DNA of 64,000 bases from Hibiscus mutabilis (lineage: Eukaryota; Streptophyta; Magnoliopsida; Malvales; Malvaceae): the NCBI GenBank assembly GCA_019671005.1, contig CM033752.1, positions 27,350,969 through 27,414,968 on the forward strand, read 5' to 3'. Position numbers and translations under genes: made by a program. Each line of letters starts with the position of its first letter. Position 1 is the first letter of the stretch. Positions 10,515 to 20,635 of this stretch are shown here, in pieces. A model generated the notes under the pieces. It was not told the origin of the DNA and made no database searches. It saw nothing but the letters and a program-made list of their open reading frames with translations.

Positions 10515-11959
10515 GTCGAAATATGTCATTAACGGATAATTTTTCAGTAAATGCCATGTATAATAATATATTATTTATATGTTTTACAATATATTATTAA
10601 TTATTTTAAGTAGTTTTATAATATTAAAGACTGAAAATATTATTATCCTTTACAATAAAATATTTTAAAAATGATTTTTATATTATTTTTTCAGATTTTT
10701 TTATTTTTTAATTAAAAAAATAATTAAACTTTTATTAGTATAATAATTCATGCGTTCACTTTAATTTAAGGGTAAAGTTCACAAACGGTCATTAAATTTT
10801 GATCAATTATTTAAGTTGGTAACCAAATTTTTAATTCTCCAATGTTACCATTAAACTTTTATTTTTGTTTCAATTTGACCACTGACGCATTAACAACTGT
10901 TAAAAGAGTGATGTAACGGTTAAAATATTTTGTATAATAACACACTTAGTCCTCTACATTTAAACATTCAAATAATTTAGTCCTAATTCGAAAGAAATAA
11001 TAAATTTAACCCTTATTATTTCAATTTGACTCTATTTTTAGTTAGAGATAATTTAATATTTTATTTTGATCCCTCAATTATAGCTAATGTTATCTTGTCC
11101 CTCCTAAGTCTCAACCATACCCAATTCATCCTTTAAAATTTCATAAAAGAATAGTTGGACCACAATTTGTTTGAAAATATGTAAATTAAATCCTTCAATT
11201 CTTTTTAGAATTTTTAGTTTAAACTTTTTTTTTAAATTGTCTCCAAACTCTTTGACCAACTTTAGCAATTTGATATCATCACAACCCTACGATTTCCTTG
11301 AAGAAATAGAAAATTGTCAAAATTCATGAAAAAGGATAAACATTCAGGCAGGTCCGGGGTCCCCCATGGTTGGTTTCCTTAACTTTTTTTTTTTTAAGGA
11401 TTTCAAATTTTGCTTTGGTTGATGCAAGGCATGAACGGATTTTAAATGATGTTGTGATTATAATGAGGGTTAAATTTATTATTTATTTCGAATTAAAACT
11501 AAATTATTTGAATGTGTAAACGTGGAGGACTAAATGTGTTATTATACAAAATATTTTAACAGCCACATCACTCTTTTAATAGTTAGTAACGGATCAATGG
11601 CCAAATTGAAACAAAACTAAAAGTTTAATGGTAACATTGAAGCAATTGGAAGTTTAGTTACCAAACTAAATAATTGATCAGAAATTAGTGACCATTTGTG
11701 AACTTTACCCTTAAATTAAAGTGAATCTAAGAATTATTATAATAATAAAAGTTTAATTATTTTTTGAATTAAAAATAAAATAAAATCTGAAAAAGTATTA
11801 TAAATTTTTTTTTTAAGATTTTATTCTAAAAGAGGATAATAACACTTTTGGTCCTTAATATTTCAAAATTAATTAAAACAGTTAATGGTACATTGCAGTA
11901 CATATAAATAGTGGTACATCGCATTTACCGTAAAATTATCCGTCATTAACATATGCGAC
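10515..11959. mobile_element. Fold-back MITE split at its apex by a MULE element
   Basis: Left arm 10515-10769 and right arm 11711-11959 are long imperfect inverted repeats. For example, TGTCATTAACGGATAA at the left is answered by TTATCCGTCATTAACA at the right. Removing the central insertion (10770-11710) and one copy of its target-site duplication leaves a hairpin of about 490 bp with essentially no loop, whose centre reads CACTTTAATTTAAAGTG. ATTTT flanks both outer ends (10510-10514, 11960-11964) and may be its own duplication, but this is weak in such AT-rich DNA. Confidence 0.7.
10770..11710. mobile_element. Palindromic MULE-type MITE (GGGTAAAGTTCAC family)
   Basis: It starts GGGTAAAGTTCACAAACGGT and ends ACCATTTGTGAACTTTACCC. 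The arms are inverted repeats of about 260 bp (10770-11030 and 11455-11710) around a loop of about 420 bp. The flanking 9-mers are TTAATTTAA (10761-10769) and TTAAATTAA (11711-11719), equal at eight of nine positions. Long inverted repeats with 9-bp duplications indicate a Mutator-like origin. No transposase is seen. The same family occurs at 6830-7125 (half copy) and 32182-32633. Confidence 0.75.
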
Positions 11960-12066
11960 ATTTTCTTTTCAAAATTTCTCCACTATTTAATTACTGAATT
12001 AATCTATTAAAATAATTAATTTTTTTATATATTAGAAAAAACATATTAAAAAAATCATATTATTAA

Positions 12067-12823
12067 GGGTAAACTACACCAGTAGTCACCGAACTATGGT
12101 TTCTTTCCTATTTTGGTCATCGAACTATTTTTTGGCAAAAACATCACTAATGTTATGTTTACTTCCTATTTTGGTTACCGAACTATTTTTTTGGCAAAAA
12201 CATCACTAACGTTATGTTTCCTTCCTATTTTGGTCACCGACTGTTATTTTATTTTATTTTTTTAATTTTCCATGTCATTTTTTCTCTCTCCTCGTAAGCA
12301 ATATATGTTATTTTATAATATTTTATTTAAACTAACATAATGGTGACACGTGTAATTGCCTATTAGAGGAATAAAAAGAATGAAAAATCAAGCCCCTTAT
12401 GCAACCAGAGAGATGGTGACACGTGTAACTGCCTAATAGGATGGTGACACGTGTAACTGCCTATTAGTCGAATCTCTCTGGCTGCATAAAAGGCTTGACT
12501 TTTCATTCCTTTTATTCCACTAATAGGCAGTGACACGTGTCACCATCCTGTTCTTTTAAATAAAAATATTATAAAATAACATATATTGCTTACGAGGAGA
12601 GAGAAAAAATGACATGGAAAATAAAAAAAAAATAAATTTTTTTAACAGCCGGTGACCAAAATAGGAAGGAAACATAATATTAGTGATGTTTTTGCCAAAA
12701 AATAGTTCGATGACCAAAATAGGAAGAAAACATAACGTTGGTGATGTTTTTGTCCAAAAAAATAGTTCGGTAGTTAAAATAGGAAAGAAACCATAGTTCG
12801 GTGACTACTGATGTAGTTTACCC
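12067..12823. mobile_element. Palindromic MULE-type MITE with exact 9-bp TSD
   Basis: It starts GGGTAAACTACACCAGTAGT and ends CTACTGATGTAGTTTACCC. Almost the whole 757 bp folds back on itself. TATTATTAA flanks both ends (12058-12066 and 12824-12832) exactly. Within each arm the phrase 'accgaactat...cctattttggtca' is repeated two or three times, so the arms have grown by internal duplication. The apex holds four copies of the GACACGTGT motif. No protein is encoded. Confidence 0.88.
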
Positions 12824-12832
12824 TATTATTAA

Positions 12833-13777
12833 TCATATGTCTCCATGTTCAATTCTACAGGAGCTAAATGTCGGTCCTGGCCAGGGACGGAGTTACTTTA
12901 TATTAGGAAGGATTGTTGCCTTCCCCAACCTTAAAAAAATTTTAATTTATATAACAAATTTAAAAATTTTATACCATAATTATAAGTTGTCCCACTATTT
13001 TTAAAAAAAAATATATTTTGCCGCTTCAAGTTAGAATCTTGACTTTGTCCCTAATTATGACTTTTTTTTTAATTTTTTTATTAATTTAAATATTAGTTTT
13101 TTTTCTAGTCTAAATATTATTTAAATTAAACCTTAATCTTTCAAAAAAAATGTAATTTAAATACTACTTAAGTCTCTATACTATTTTTACAATGTTATTC
13201 AAAATTTAAATTATCGCCCCTAACATATTGTCCTAATTCCATCTTTGAATTCCTAAAAATAGTAATTCCATTCTTGAACATCTACATTCTACACAATAAA
13301 AATACCCCTACCTATTTTTACAATGGGAAAAATAGTAAAATAAGTATAATTATGATTAGAATCCTTATTTCGAAGCAAAACAAAAGTTGAATTGTCGATC
13401 CTAGTTTTTCTTGCTTTTTATTAATAATTTAGACTCCCTAAAAGGAAAAAATAAATCACAAAGTTTCATTATCACCGTCATAGTTTCAATTAATACAAAT
13501 CATCTCAATCAATTATTTTTAATATTATTATTTTTACAAGTGAATTTTTACTTATTTTTTATATCATTTTTTAAGATAATTATTTTAAAAAAATACAATT
13601 TGATTATATTGATGAAATATAAAAATAATAAAGTAGAAGAAACCTTACTGCTAAAGGAAAGTGGCTCATGATCTATGCGTTAATATGGCGCACTTACTAT
13701 AATTCACCACTCTCTCAAGAAGAAGAATTCGCAATCGGCAATGAATACTTAGAACATTTTATTGTAGGATAATTATT
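12833..13777. other. AT-rich intergenic DNA, no gene seen
   Basis: Contains long A/T runs and no recognised coding or terminal repeats. The open frames at 12801-13004 and 13411-13671 are AT-rich and lack any domain. Confidence 0.3.
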
Positions 13778-13785
13778 CGCACAAT

Positions 13786-15091
13786 TAGGGTGCTTATTAA
13801 GTGAGTCGATTGCGAGTTGAGTAGTGTTAAACTTGCGTTCATTAAAATTTTGTTGTTCGATTAGACTCGTTGTTCGTTAAATTTAATAAAATTTGGTTCG
13901 ACTCATGCTCATTAAATTTTTTTTGTTGCGGATCGTTGTTCGTTAAGTTCACCAAAATATTTATCTTTTTTAATATAGGTAAAATCTAGTAGTATTATTA
14001 GAGCTTAATATAAACATACAAATTCAGAAGAAAAAAAAAAGTGAGGACTGGGGAAATAAATAAATGAACCCGAACCCGTCATGACCGAGTTAGAGATGAA
14101 GTCGATATTTGAGTGTAAAACTCTTTTAGTTTCACAATAATCTTCGATGAACAGCAAAGAAGAAAAGGCCTTGGGGATTTCGAGGTTTTAACTTTTAATC
14201 GTATTTTTTAGGCTTAAGGGTATAAAAGCTCTTAAACTTTTGAAAAAATCAATTAAGCCCCTAAACTTTTTTGTACTCAATTAAGCCATTGAACCAAGAA
14301 TTTTAATCAATTAAGCCCGTTGACCAATTTTGACCATTAAATCTTACAGATTTTTTCTTTAGATATTACTGGCACATGATAAATCACAGTTCTATCGTGT
14401 TGCATTTACATATTTTTTAAAAATATTTTTTAATAAATTTTACAAGTCTTTTAGAATTTTTAAAACTTTTAAAGAATTTTTTAAATAAATTAAAAAATTC
14501 TAAAATTTTCAAGTGGAAACACTGTGACACGACACACTGCACCAATAGATCCAAAAAATTGTTAAGATTTCACGGTCAAAATTGGTCAAAGGATTTAATT
14601 ATTTAAATTTTTTTGTTCAAAGGCTTAATTGGGTGAAAAAAGTTCAGGGGCATAATTAATTTTTTATTAATTAAAGAAAAGGGAAAAGCATTAATAAAAA
14701 GAAGATCGAGATACTAATTATTATAATTTAATTTTTTATTAATATAAATTAACTTTTTAAATTTTCGGGAAATAAAAAATATTTTGAAAATTTGAAACCA
14801 AATATTTTATTGGTAATTTACCTAGCAAGTCAGTGATCTTTTTTAGAGTTTTCAACTAACATTTAAACTTCTTGGAATATAATTTTTTAAGCTAGCCACC
14901 AAAAATTATGAAAAGTTTATAAAAAAATAACAAGCTTCTCGAGAACTTATCAAGTCGAGTAGAGCCTTGCTCAACTTGACTCGCTAAGATCTCGAATTTG
15001 ATTCGAGTCAACTCGAGTAGAGCGTTGACCTAGTTTTAACCGAGTTGAGCTCGAGCTGTTTGCGAGTTGCTCAACTCAGTTAGCACCCCTA
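13786..15091. mobile_element. hAT-like non-autonomous element hosting a second MITE
   Basis: The left end TAGGGTGCTTATTAAGTGAG and right end CTCAGTTAGCACCCCTA are inverted. Subterminal GAGTTGAGC/GCTCAACTC-type words (13800-13960 and 14940-15080) point inward from both sides. The flanks CGCACAAT (13778-13785) and CACACAAA (15092-15099) agree at six of eight positions, compatible with a decayed 8-bp duplication. No transposase is recognised. A separate inverted-repeat element lies inside (14216-14690). Confidence 0.6.
14216..14690. mobile_element. Inverted-repeat MITE nested in the hAT-like element
   Basis: The left arm has CAATTAAGCCCCTAAACTTT and GACCAATTTTGACC; the right arm holds their complements, GGTCAAAATTGGTCAAAG and AAGTTCAGGGGCATAATTAA. 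The arms are about 180 bp with an AT-rich centre. The outermost ends are eroded on the right and no duplication could be assigned. Confidence 0.55.
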
Positions 15092-15099
15092 CACACAAA

Positions 15100-15802
15100 T
15101 AGCGACGAGGTAGTTTTTTTACAATACACCAACTGAATTTATTAGAAAACAAAATAGACAAACTTTCAAACGAAATGAAAATGTAACAGAAAAATATCAA
15201 AAAAAGTAAAATTACATTAAAGAAAACCTTGGAAAATAAAACATTAAACCAGCAAAACATACGTCAAATGAGCTGCAACAATAGAGATGAGATGAAACAC
15301 TAGAAGAAAAAAAAAACATGAAATGAAACTCGTCTCTATCCTGGAGTATGGTTAAGATATTTTATTCATATATAAGATTATGAAAAATAAATAAACTAGT
15401 AAAAAAATACATCTTAATGTACTAGATAATAATCTTTTATTTTGTAGATAATTAAATTGGTAGATTAAAAAACTTCATAAATGGAAATTTAGATTCTTGG
15501 TTTCCTCTTATAATGATGTTATTTATATTTTCAAATTTACGTTCAGAGTATGATATACTTTATTACCACTAAATAAAATAATTTTTTCAAACATTTGTGG
15601 TGTTAAAAAAATAGGTTAGAGATCATAAGCTTCAAACTAAATCTTATATTAATACATTCATAATATATTCGATTATTTTTATATACTTTTTATTTAAAAT
15701 ACTATATATAATACTTTAGATATTAGCAAATGTTATTATATGAATTTTAACCTACTCATGTATTTGTGTCATTTCAACAACACATGAAAATTTTCCACCA
15801 AT
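15100..15802. other. AT-rich intergenic DNA, no gene seen
   Basis: No homology or structure was recognised. The open frame at 15036-15260 (minus) is low-complexity and partly overlaps the hAT-like terminus. Confidence 0.3.
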
Positions 15803-15804
15803 TA

Positions 15805-16531
15805 CAGTAGAACCTCTATAAATTAATACTCGATAAATTAATAATTTCTATAAAATAATAATTGTTTTCAGTCCCGACTTGAGTTCGAGATCTAAATTAA
15901 TAATTTTGATAAGTTAATAAGATAATACTTTTTTAGAAGACCCTTATATAAATTTATGGTCCCTTCAATATTATAAATTAATAATTTTATAAAATTTTAA
16001 ATATAACTAGGGCAATTTAGTAAAATATGATTCTATTGTTGTTTGCTTCTTTTTAAATTTAAATCTAGTTGTATTTCATCTCTAGCTTTCCTTACTGCAT
16101 CTAAAAGTTTCGGTGTTGCGTTCTAATTATTACTTTACGTATTTGATCTGTCATGATTGATTTTTGGACACCTTTTAGATGTGAAGCCATTGTTGGTTGG
16201 TTTTGATTTAGATTGACTAATTAGGAATGCTTGATATTTGATTATATAGTGATTGATTTCCTTATCATACATGAACTTGCATTAAGTTTTAACTAGTACT
16301 ACGTAATACAATGACCTTTATTTTTTTAGGGGTATTATTATATTTAATTAGTCACATTGTACATGAATATCATTTAATTAGTCCATACAATATATACGTT
16401 TTATTCATGAAGAATAATAACCAGAAAATCTCTTTAAATTAATAAATTATTAATTTATCGATTAATTAATATCTCTTTAAATTAATAAAATTATGTGATC
16501 TTAACATTATTAATTTATAGATGTTTTACTG
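15805..16531. mobile_element. Emigrant-like (pogo/Tc1-mariner) MITE
   Basis: The ends are CAGTAGAACCTCTATAAATT and AATTTATAGATGTTTTACTG, inverted over about 24 bp and flanked by TA on both sides (15803-15804, 16532-16533). The motif CAGTAnAACcTCTATAAATT with a TA duplication is the known terminus of the Arabidopsis Emigrant family. Copies of TTAATTTATnnAnT occur again subterminally. At 727 bp, without a recognisable transposase, this is a non-autonomous member. Confidence 0.85.
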
Positions 16532-16533
16532 TA

Positions 16534-17340
16534 TATTCAAAATTGTTTATCGTATAAACTCTCTTTTGTCTTGAGCAATCAAACTAATTGTTTTCATTCC
16601 GCCCCTTCGGTGCAATAATATAAACATGAGGGGACAAAATTCATAAGTTGTCTTTAAAGCTCGCTATAATTAATAAAGTTATCAAATAATAACGTTAAAA
16701 TAATATATAAATATATATTTGGTCTAGTGAGAACCAATGTTCAAGTTTGAATCATGGTATTATGAATGAAACAACAGGATAAGGAGAGTCGTTTTTGCAG
16801 TATCCAATTCGAACTGGTCGGTCAATAAGTTAAATATCGATGGTTATACTAAAAATAATATATAGTTATATGTAGTTGGTCTAGCGGATGAGACGCTAGA
16901 TTCTTTAATTAATGTTCTTGTTTGAATTATGACGTTGTGAATGAAACAACTGAATTAAGAGGGTCGATCTATAATAGAACTTTGTAGTACTAGGTCTAAA
17001 TTAAATACCGATTATTATAAAAAATAACATATAAATATATGTTATTATTATTATTATTGTCGGGTTCTTTCATGATAGAAAAAAAGTATCAATTTGGAAT
17101 AAGACTTTTATTTTTCCTATGGGACTTTGATTCCTTCTATGTTACATTTCATAAAAAGTTAAAAACTAAAAAGGCTACATGTGAAAAATTGAGGACCGTC
17201 CCAACAGAATAACTCACAAAATCATGTGATTTGTTGGAGATTAAAATGAAAATGATGTGAATTTAAATCTTTAATGAGGTCCACATTCCTTTTTTTCGGT
17301 TTTCTTGTTTCTTTTGTTTTTTTGGTAAAAAACTTTGAAA
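16534..17340. repeat. Tandem pair of ~165-bp repeats with tRNA-like motifs, plus flanks
   Basis: Two diverged units, about 16695-16860 and 16861-17035, share TTGGTCTAGyG near the start, a GTTTGAAT block, GAATGAAACAAC and a GTCG...ATAC end. TTGGTCTAGCGGATGAGACG resembles a pol III A box and TTCAAGTTTGAATC a B box, so a SINE or tRNA origin is possible. The rest of the stretch (17036-17340) shows nothing recognisable. Confidence 0.4.
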
Positions 17341-17351
17341 AAAAATGAGCA

Positions 17352-18050
17352 TACCACGCTCGATAAACACTACTAATGATGAATACCGCTAAATACTATT
17401 AAATTAATTAATAAAAATTAAAAATTTAAAAGAATCAACGTGTAATTATAAATTATTTAAAATAAATATTAATTAAATTATTTTCATATATATAATTTTT
17501 TAATCTTTTTTTAATAATTGGATCAAATACTAACCATAGTCAATTTAAAAAATAAAAACTACAAACCCAAAACCCTAAATCCTAAACACTAAACCTTAAA
17601 CATTAAACCCTAAACTATAAACACTAAACCTAAAACCATGATCAGAAACCCTAAACTTGAAACCCAAAATCCAAAACCATAACATGAAACCCTAAACCCT
17701 AAATTCAAATATTAGATTTAAGCTTTAAGGTTTAGGGTTTATGGTTTAATATTTAGGGTTTATGGCTTATAGTTTAGGGTTGAATTTTTATTGTTTAGGG
17801 TTTTAGGTTTAGTATTTAGGGTTTAGTGGTTGGTATTTGATCCAATTTTTTTAAAAAAATTAACAAAAATGATATATATGAAAAATAATTTAATTAATAT
17901 TTTATTTTAAATAATCTATAATTATATGTTTAAATAATTTATAATTATATATTTATTCCTTGAAATTTTTAATCTTTATTAATTAATTTAATTGTATTCA
18001 ACGGTATTTATTATTACTAGTATTCATCGGTGCTCGTCGAGTGTCGTAGA
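17352..18050. mobile_element. Fold-back element with telomere-like core
   Basis: The left arm (from about 17352, with GATGAATACCGCTAAATACT) is the inverse of the right arm (to about 18050, with GTATTCAACGGTATTTATTA). Both continue through an ATTAATTAATTTAAT-type region and an AATTGGATCAAATACTAACC block. The centre (17570-17830) carries on its left half many degenerate CCCTAAA units and on its right half TTTAGGG units, so it too folds back. The telomere-like units are imperfect and mixed with CTAAACA and TATGGTT variants. No coding sequence is present. Confidence 0.7.
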
Positions 18051-18127
18051 ATTTTTATTAAAAAAATACAAGAAATAGTAAAAAAGTATGGGATAAAATA
18101 AAACAAGAAGAGTGGCCAATAAATTAA

Positions 18128-18376
18128 GGAAAAAACTTTGATATACAAGATTTGTAAACTTTAGTTTACACGTGCCTTTTAGTTTTAGAGGTTAGAGTTT
18201 TAGTTTAGGGTTTAAGGTTTAGGTTATAGGGTTAGAATTTAAGGTTAGTATTTAGAATTTAGTATATAGGGTTTAAGGTTTATGGTTTAGCTTTTTAAGG
18301 TTAGGGCTAAGAATTTAAATTTTAAATTTTTATAGTGTAAATACATAAGCTTGTGTCTGTGTATCAAAGTTTTACT
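18128..18376. mobile_element. Small TIR element with TTTAGGG-like core, copy 1
   Basis: The ends AAAACTTTGATATACAAG and GTGTATCAAAGTTTTACTC are inverted over about 17 bp. The body is built of TTTAGGGTTTAAGG-like units. A second copy with the same ends and body occurs at 39752-39945. No target-site duplication could be fixed. Confidence 0.6.
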
Positions 18377-18989
18377 CATAAATTAATGTGTAAAATCTCT
18401 GTCAATAATAAAAGCGCAATAGAGAAGAAAGAAATAAAAAACCGGTAAGAACCAAACCATTGAATAAGGAAAACAAACAACAATGCAACACATGTATCAT
18501 GCACAGAAGAATCACTTTTTGGTCGGGTCGTCGTCAAATTATTAGAATTTCAAACAACGAACTCCCCAACAGATTTGTACTTATTGATAATTTTAATGTT
18601 TTAAATCATTTTTTTATTTAAACTTTTTTTCATAATCACATTTGAAAAACAAAATATCATCATATTTTAGGGTACGTTTGAAAAACCACAAGATAATTAA
18701 ATTTAAGTGCAATTACACTAATGTGATATGTTTGACTAATGACCGTAATTTGTGGGTCTCGTTAAATTGAGTGTAATTTTAGTCATTTAGGGGACGTTTG
18801 ATTCACAGAATGTAACAGTGCCTGACATAGTGTGAAAATATTATATTACATTGTTTGGTTTATTTGTTAAGAATGAGAGGTTACATTGTTTGGTCGAAGA
18901 AATATAATATTAGCTAGAAGCAAAATTTACCAACTTATCCTTTTTATATATTTTCTTTTTAACATGTTAAACTCTTAATATTAAATTAA
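18377..18989. other. AT-rich DNA with possible MITE remnants
   Basis: Two segments, at 18668 (GGGTACGTTTGAAAAACCAC) and 18790 (GGGGACGTTTGATTCACAGA), look like termini of PIF/Harbinger-like or similar MITEs, but no partner ends were identified. No gene is seen. Confidence 0.3.
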
Positions 18990-20439
18990 AAATATTTAGA
19001 TAAAATCTATAATTTTCTAAATACGTGCCTAAAGTATTTTTCGGCCCAAGTATGTGCCAAACGTTTCATTTTGTAACCATTGTAAGGTTTCTCCATGACA
19101 TACGTTAAAAAATTTCCATTATCCAATAAAAACGTGACACATGACATATTAAAAAATAAAAAATCTTTAATTTTATTTAAAAAACCTAAAATCTTTAATT
19201 TCTCAAAAAAAGTCCCCAATCTCTAACCTTAAATTGCTAAACCCATAAATTACTCTCTTTCGACCATCGATTCAACAACCACCAACCACTTATTCCTTCG
19301 CCGACCCTCCACAATCGATAATTCCAACCTTACGTCATTGGAAAATAACGAACGAGTGGCCAATGAACCACAAACATTGAACGTGAAATCTTCAATCGAA
19401 TAACGAACAAAAAACGTAGGATGGATGAACGACGAAATAGGCCTTGCAAGTCGTGCGACGAAAGGAAGAGACCCACTTCAGCGTCGATGACACGACGTTC
19501 GATGGTGGTGGAGGGAAATTTGGGTTTTGGGGGTTATTTTGAAAAATATGTAATGACCCAATTCTCAGGTTAGTGAATCGGGACTCGGACCCAAGTTATG
19601 GGCCTTTATTTAGAAGTACAAGTCGAGGTTGTTAAGTTGGGCCCATTATATTAAGGGAAAAGGTTTAAAATTTAAATAGAGGAGAAAAAGAGATAAGGTG
19701 GGAAGAAAAAGGAAAAAGTGAAAAGTGGGTGGTGTGGGAGAGAGAAAATGAAAAGAGAGGAAAATGTTAAGGGAGAGATTAAAGTTTGATTTATAGAGAT
19801 CTGGCCGTCCGTTGTTGATACCACCATTGTGTTCATTTTTTTTAGATGAGTTCGTCAGTACCAGCGGTGTCGCCATTGGAGTCGTCGTTAGAGGGGTGGG
19901 AGAAAATAAGTTTTAGATTTTCCAGTTGAAAGGGTTAGAGTACTCAGAATGAAAAATCAAGGCCACCATCGTGTTCACCAGCATTGAGAGAGTTCGAGAA
20001 GGGCTCTGTTGATGCCATCCGGCCACTAAAAGCTTCCGTACGCACCACACGCGTCGCCGCCTATGCATGGGCGACGTCCGGCTGAGCTGGACTTTATAAC
20101 CCAGCTGGATCCAGCCAGTTAGGCCAAGACGGCCTGCCAAGTTGACCTAAGCCGCATGCTGAGCTAGATTTTTGAGTTATGTGTTCGAGTATCGATACAC
20201 ACTTAATAGAATAATCTACAATGCTAATAAAAGATGAAAATTGACGTGAGATCTTAACGAGCTAATACAAATTAATGAGACTATAGGGTTATGGTAATCG
20301 TGCTAATGTTGTATGATGTATGGTAATCATGTCGATGTTGTATGCGGTTTGGACACTTGATTTGTTGTGTTACCTTTGATTGATGAGATCTAAATACCCA
20401 ATGAGAAAGTGTTGCAACATCATGGTTAGAGATGCTGAA

Positions 20440-20635
20440 TATACATTCCTGAAGCTGTGTGGCACCAGGTCTTATTCGAAAATACTCGACGAGAGATTCT
20501 GATCATGAGTGTACGTTCCCGAAGCTGTGGCACCGGGTTTCACCCAAAGAGTGTACGTTTCTGAAACTGTGTGGCACCAAGCCTCACTCAGAGTGTATGT
20601 TCTTAAAGTTGTGTGGCACCGGGCCTCACTCTATG
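20440..20635 (+). repeat. ~55-bp tandem repeats inside the 5' LTR
   Basis: Four diverged units share TGTACGTTCCTGAAGCTGTG followed by TGGCACC and a CCTCACTC-like end. The same array occurs in the 3' LTR at 23168-23365. Confidence 0.75.

Noticed and set aside
17570..17830. True telomere or telomere-fusion site
   Set aside because: The TTTAGGG-like units are degenerate, short and bounded by transposon-like inverted repeats, so a chromosome-fusion scar is unlikely.
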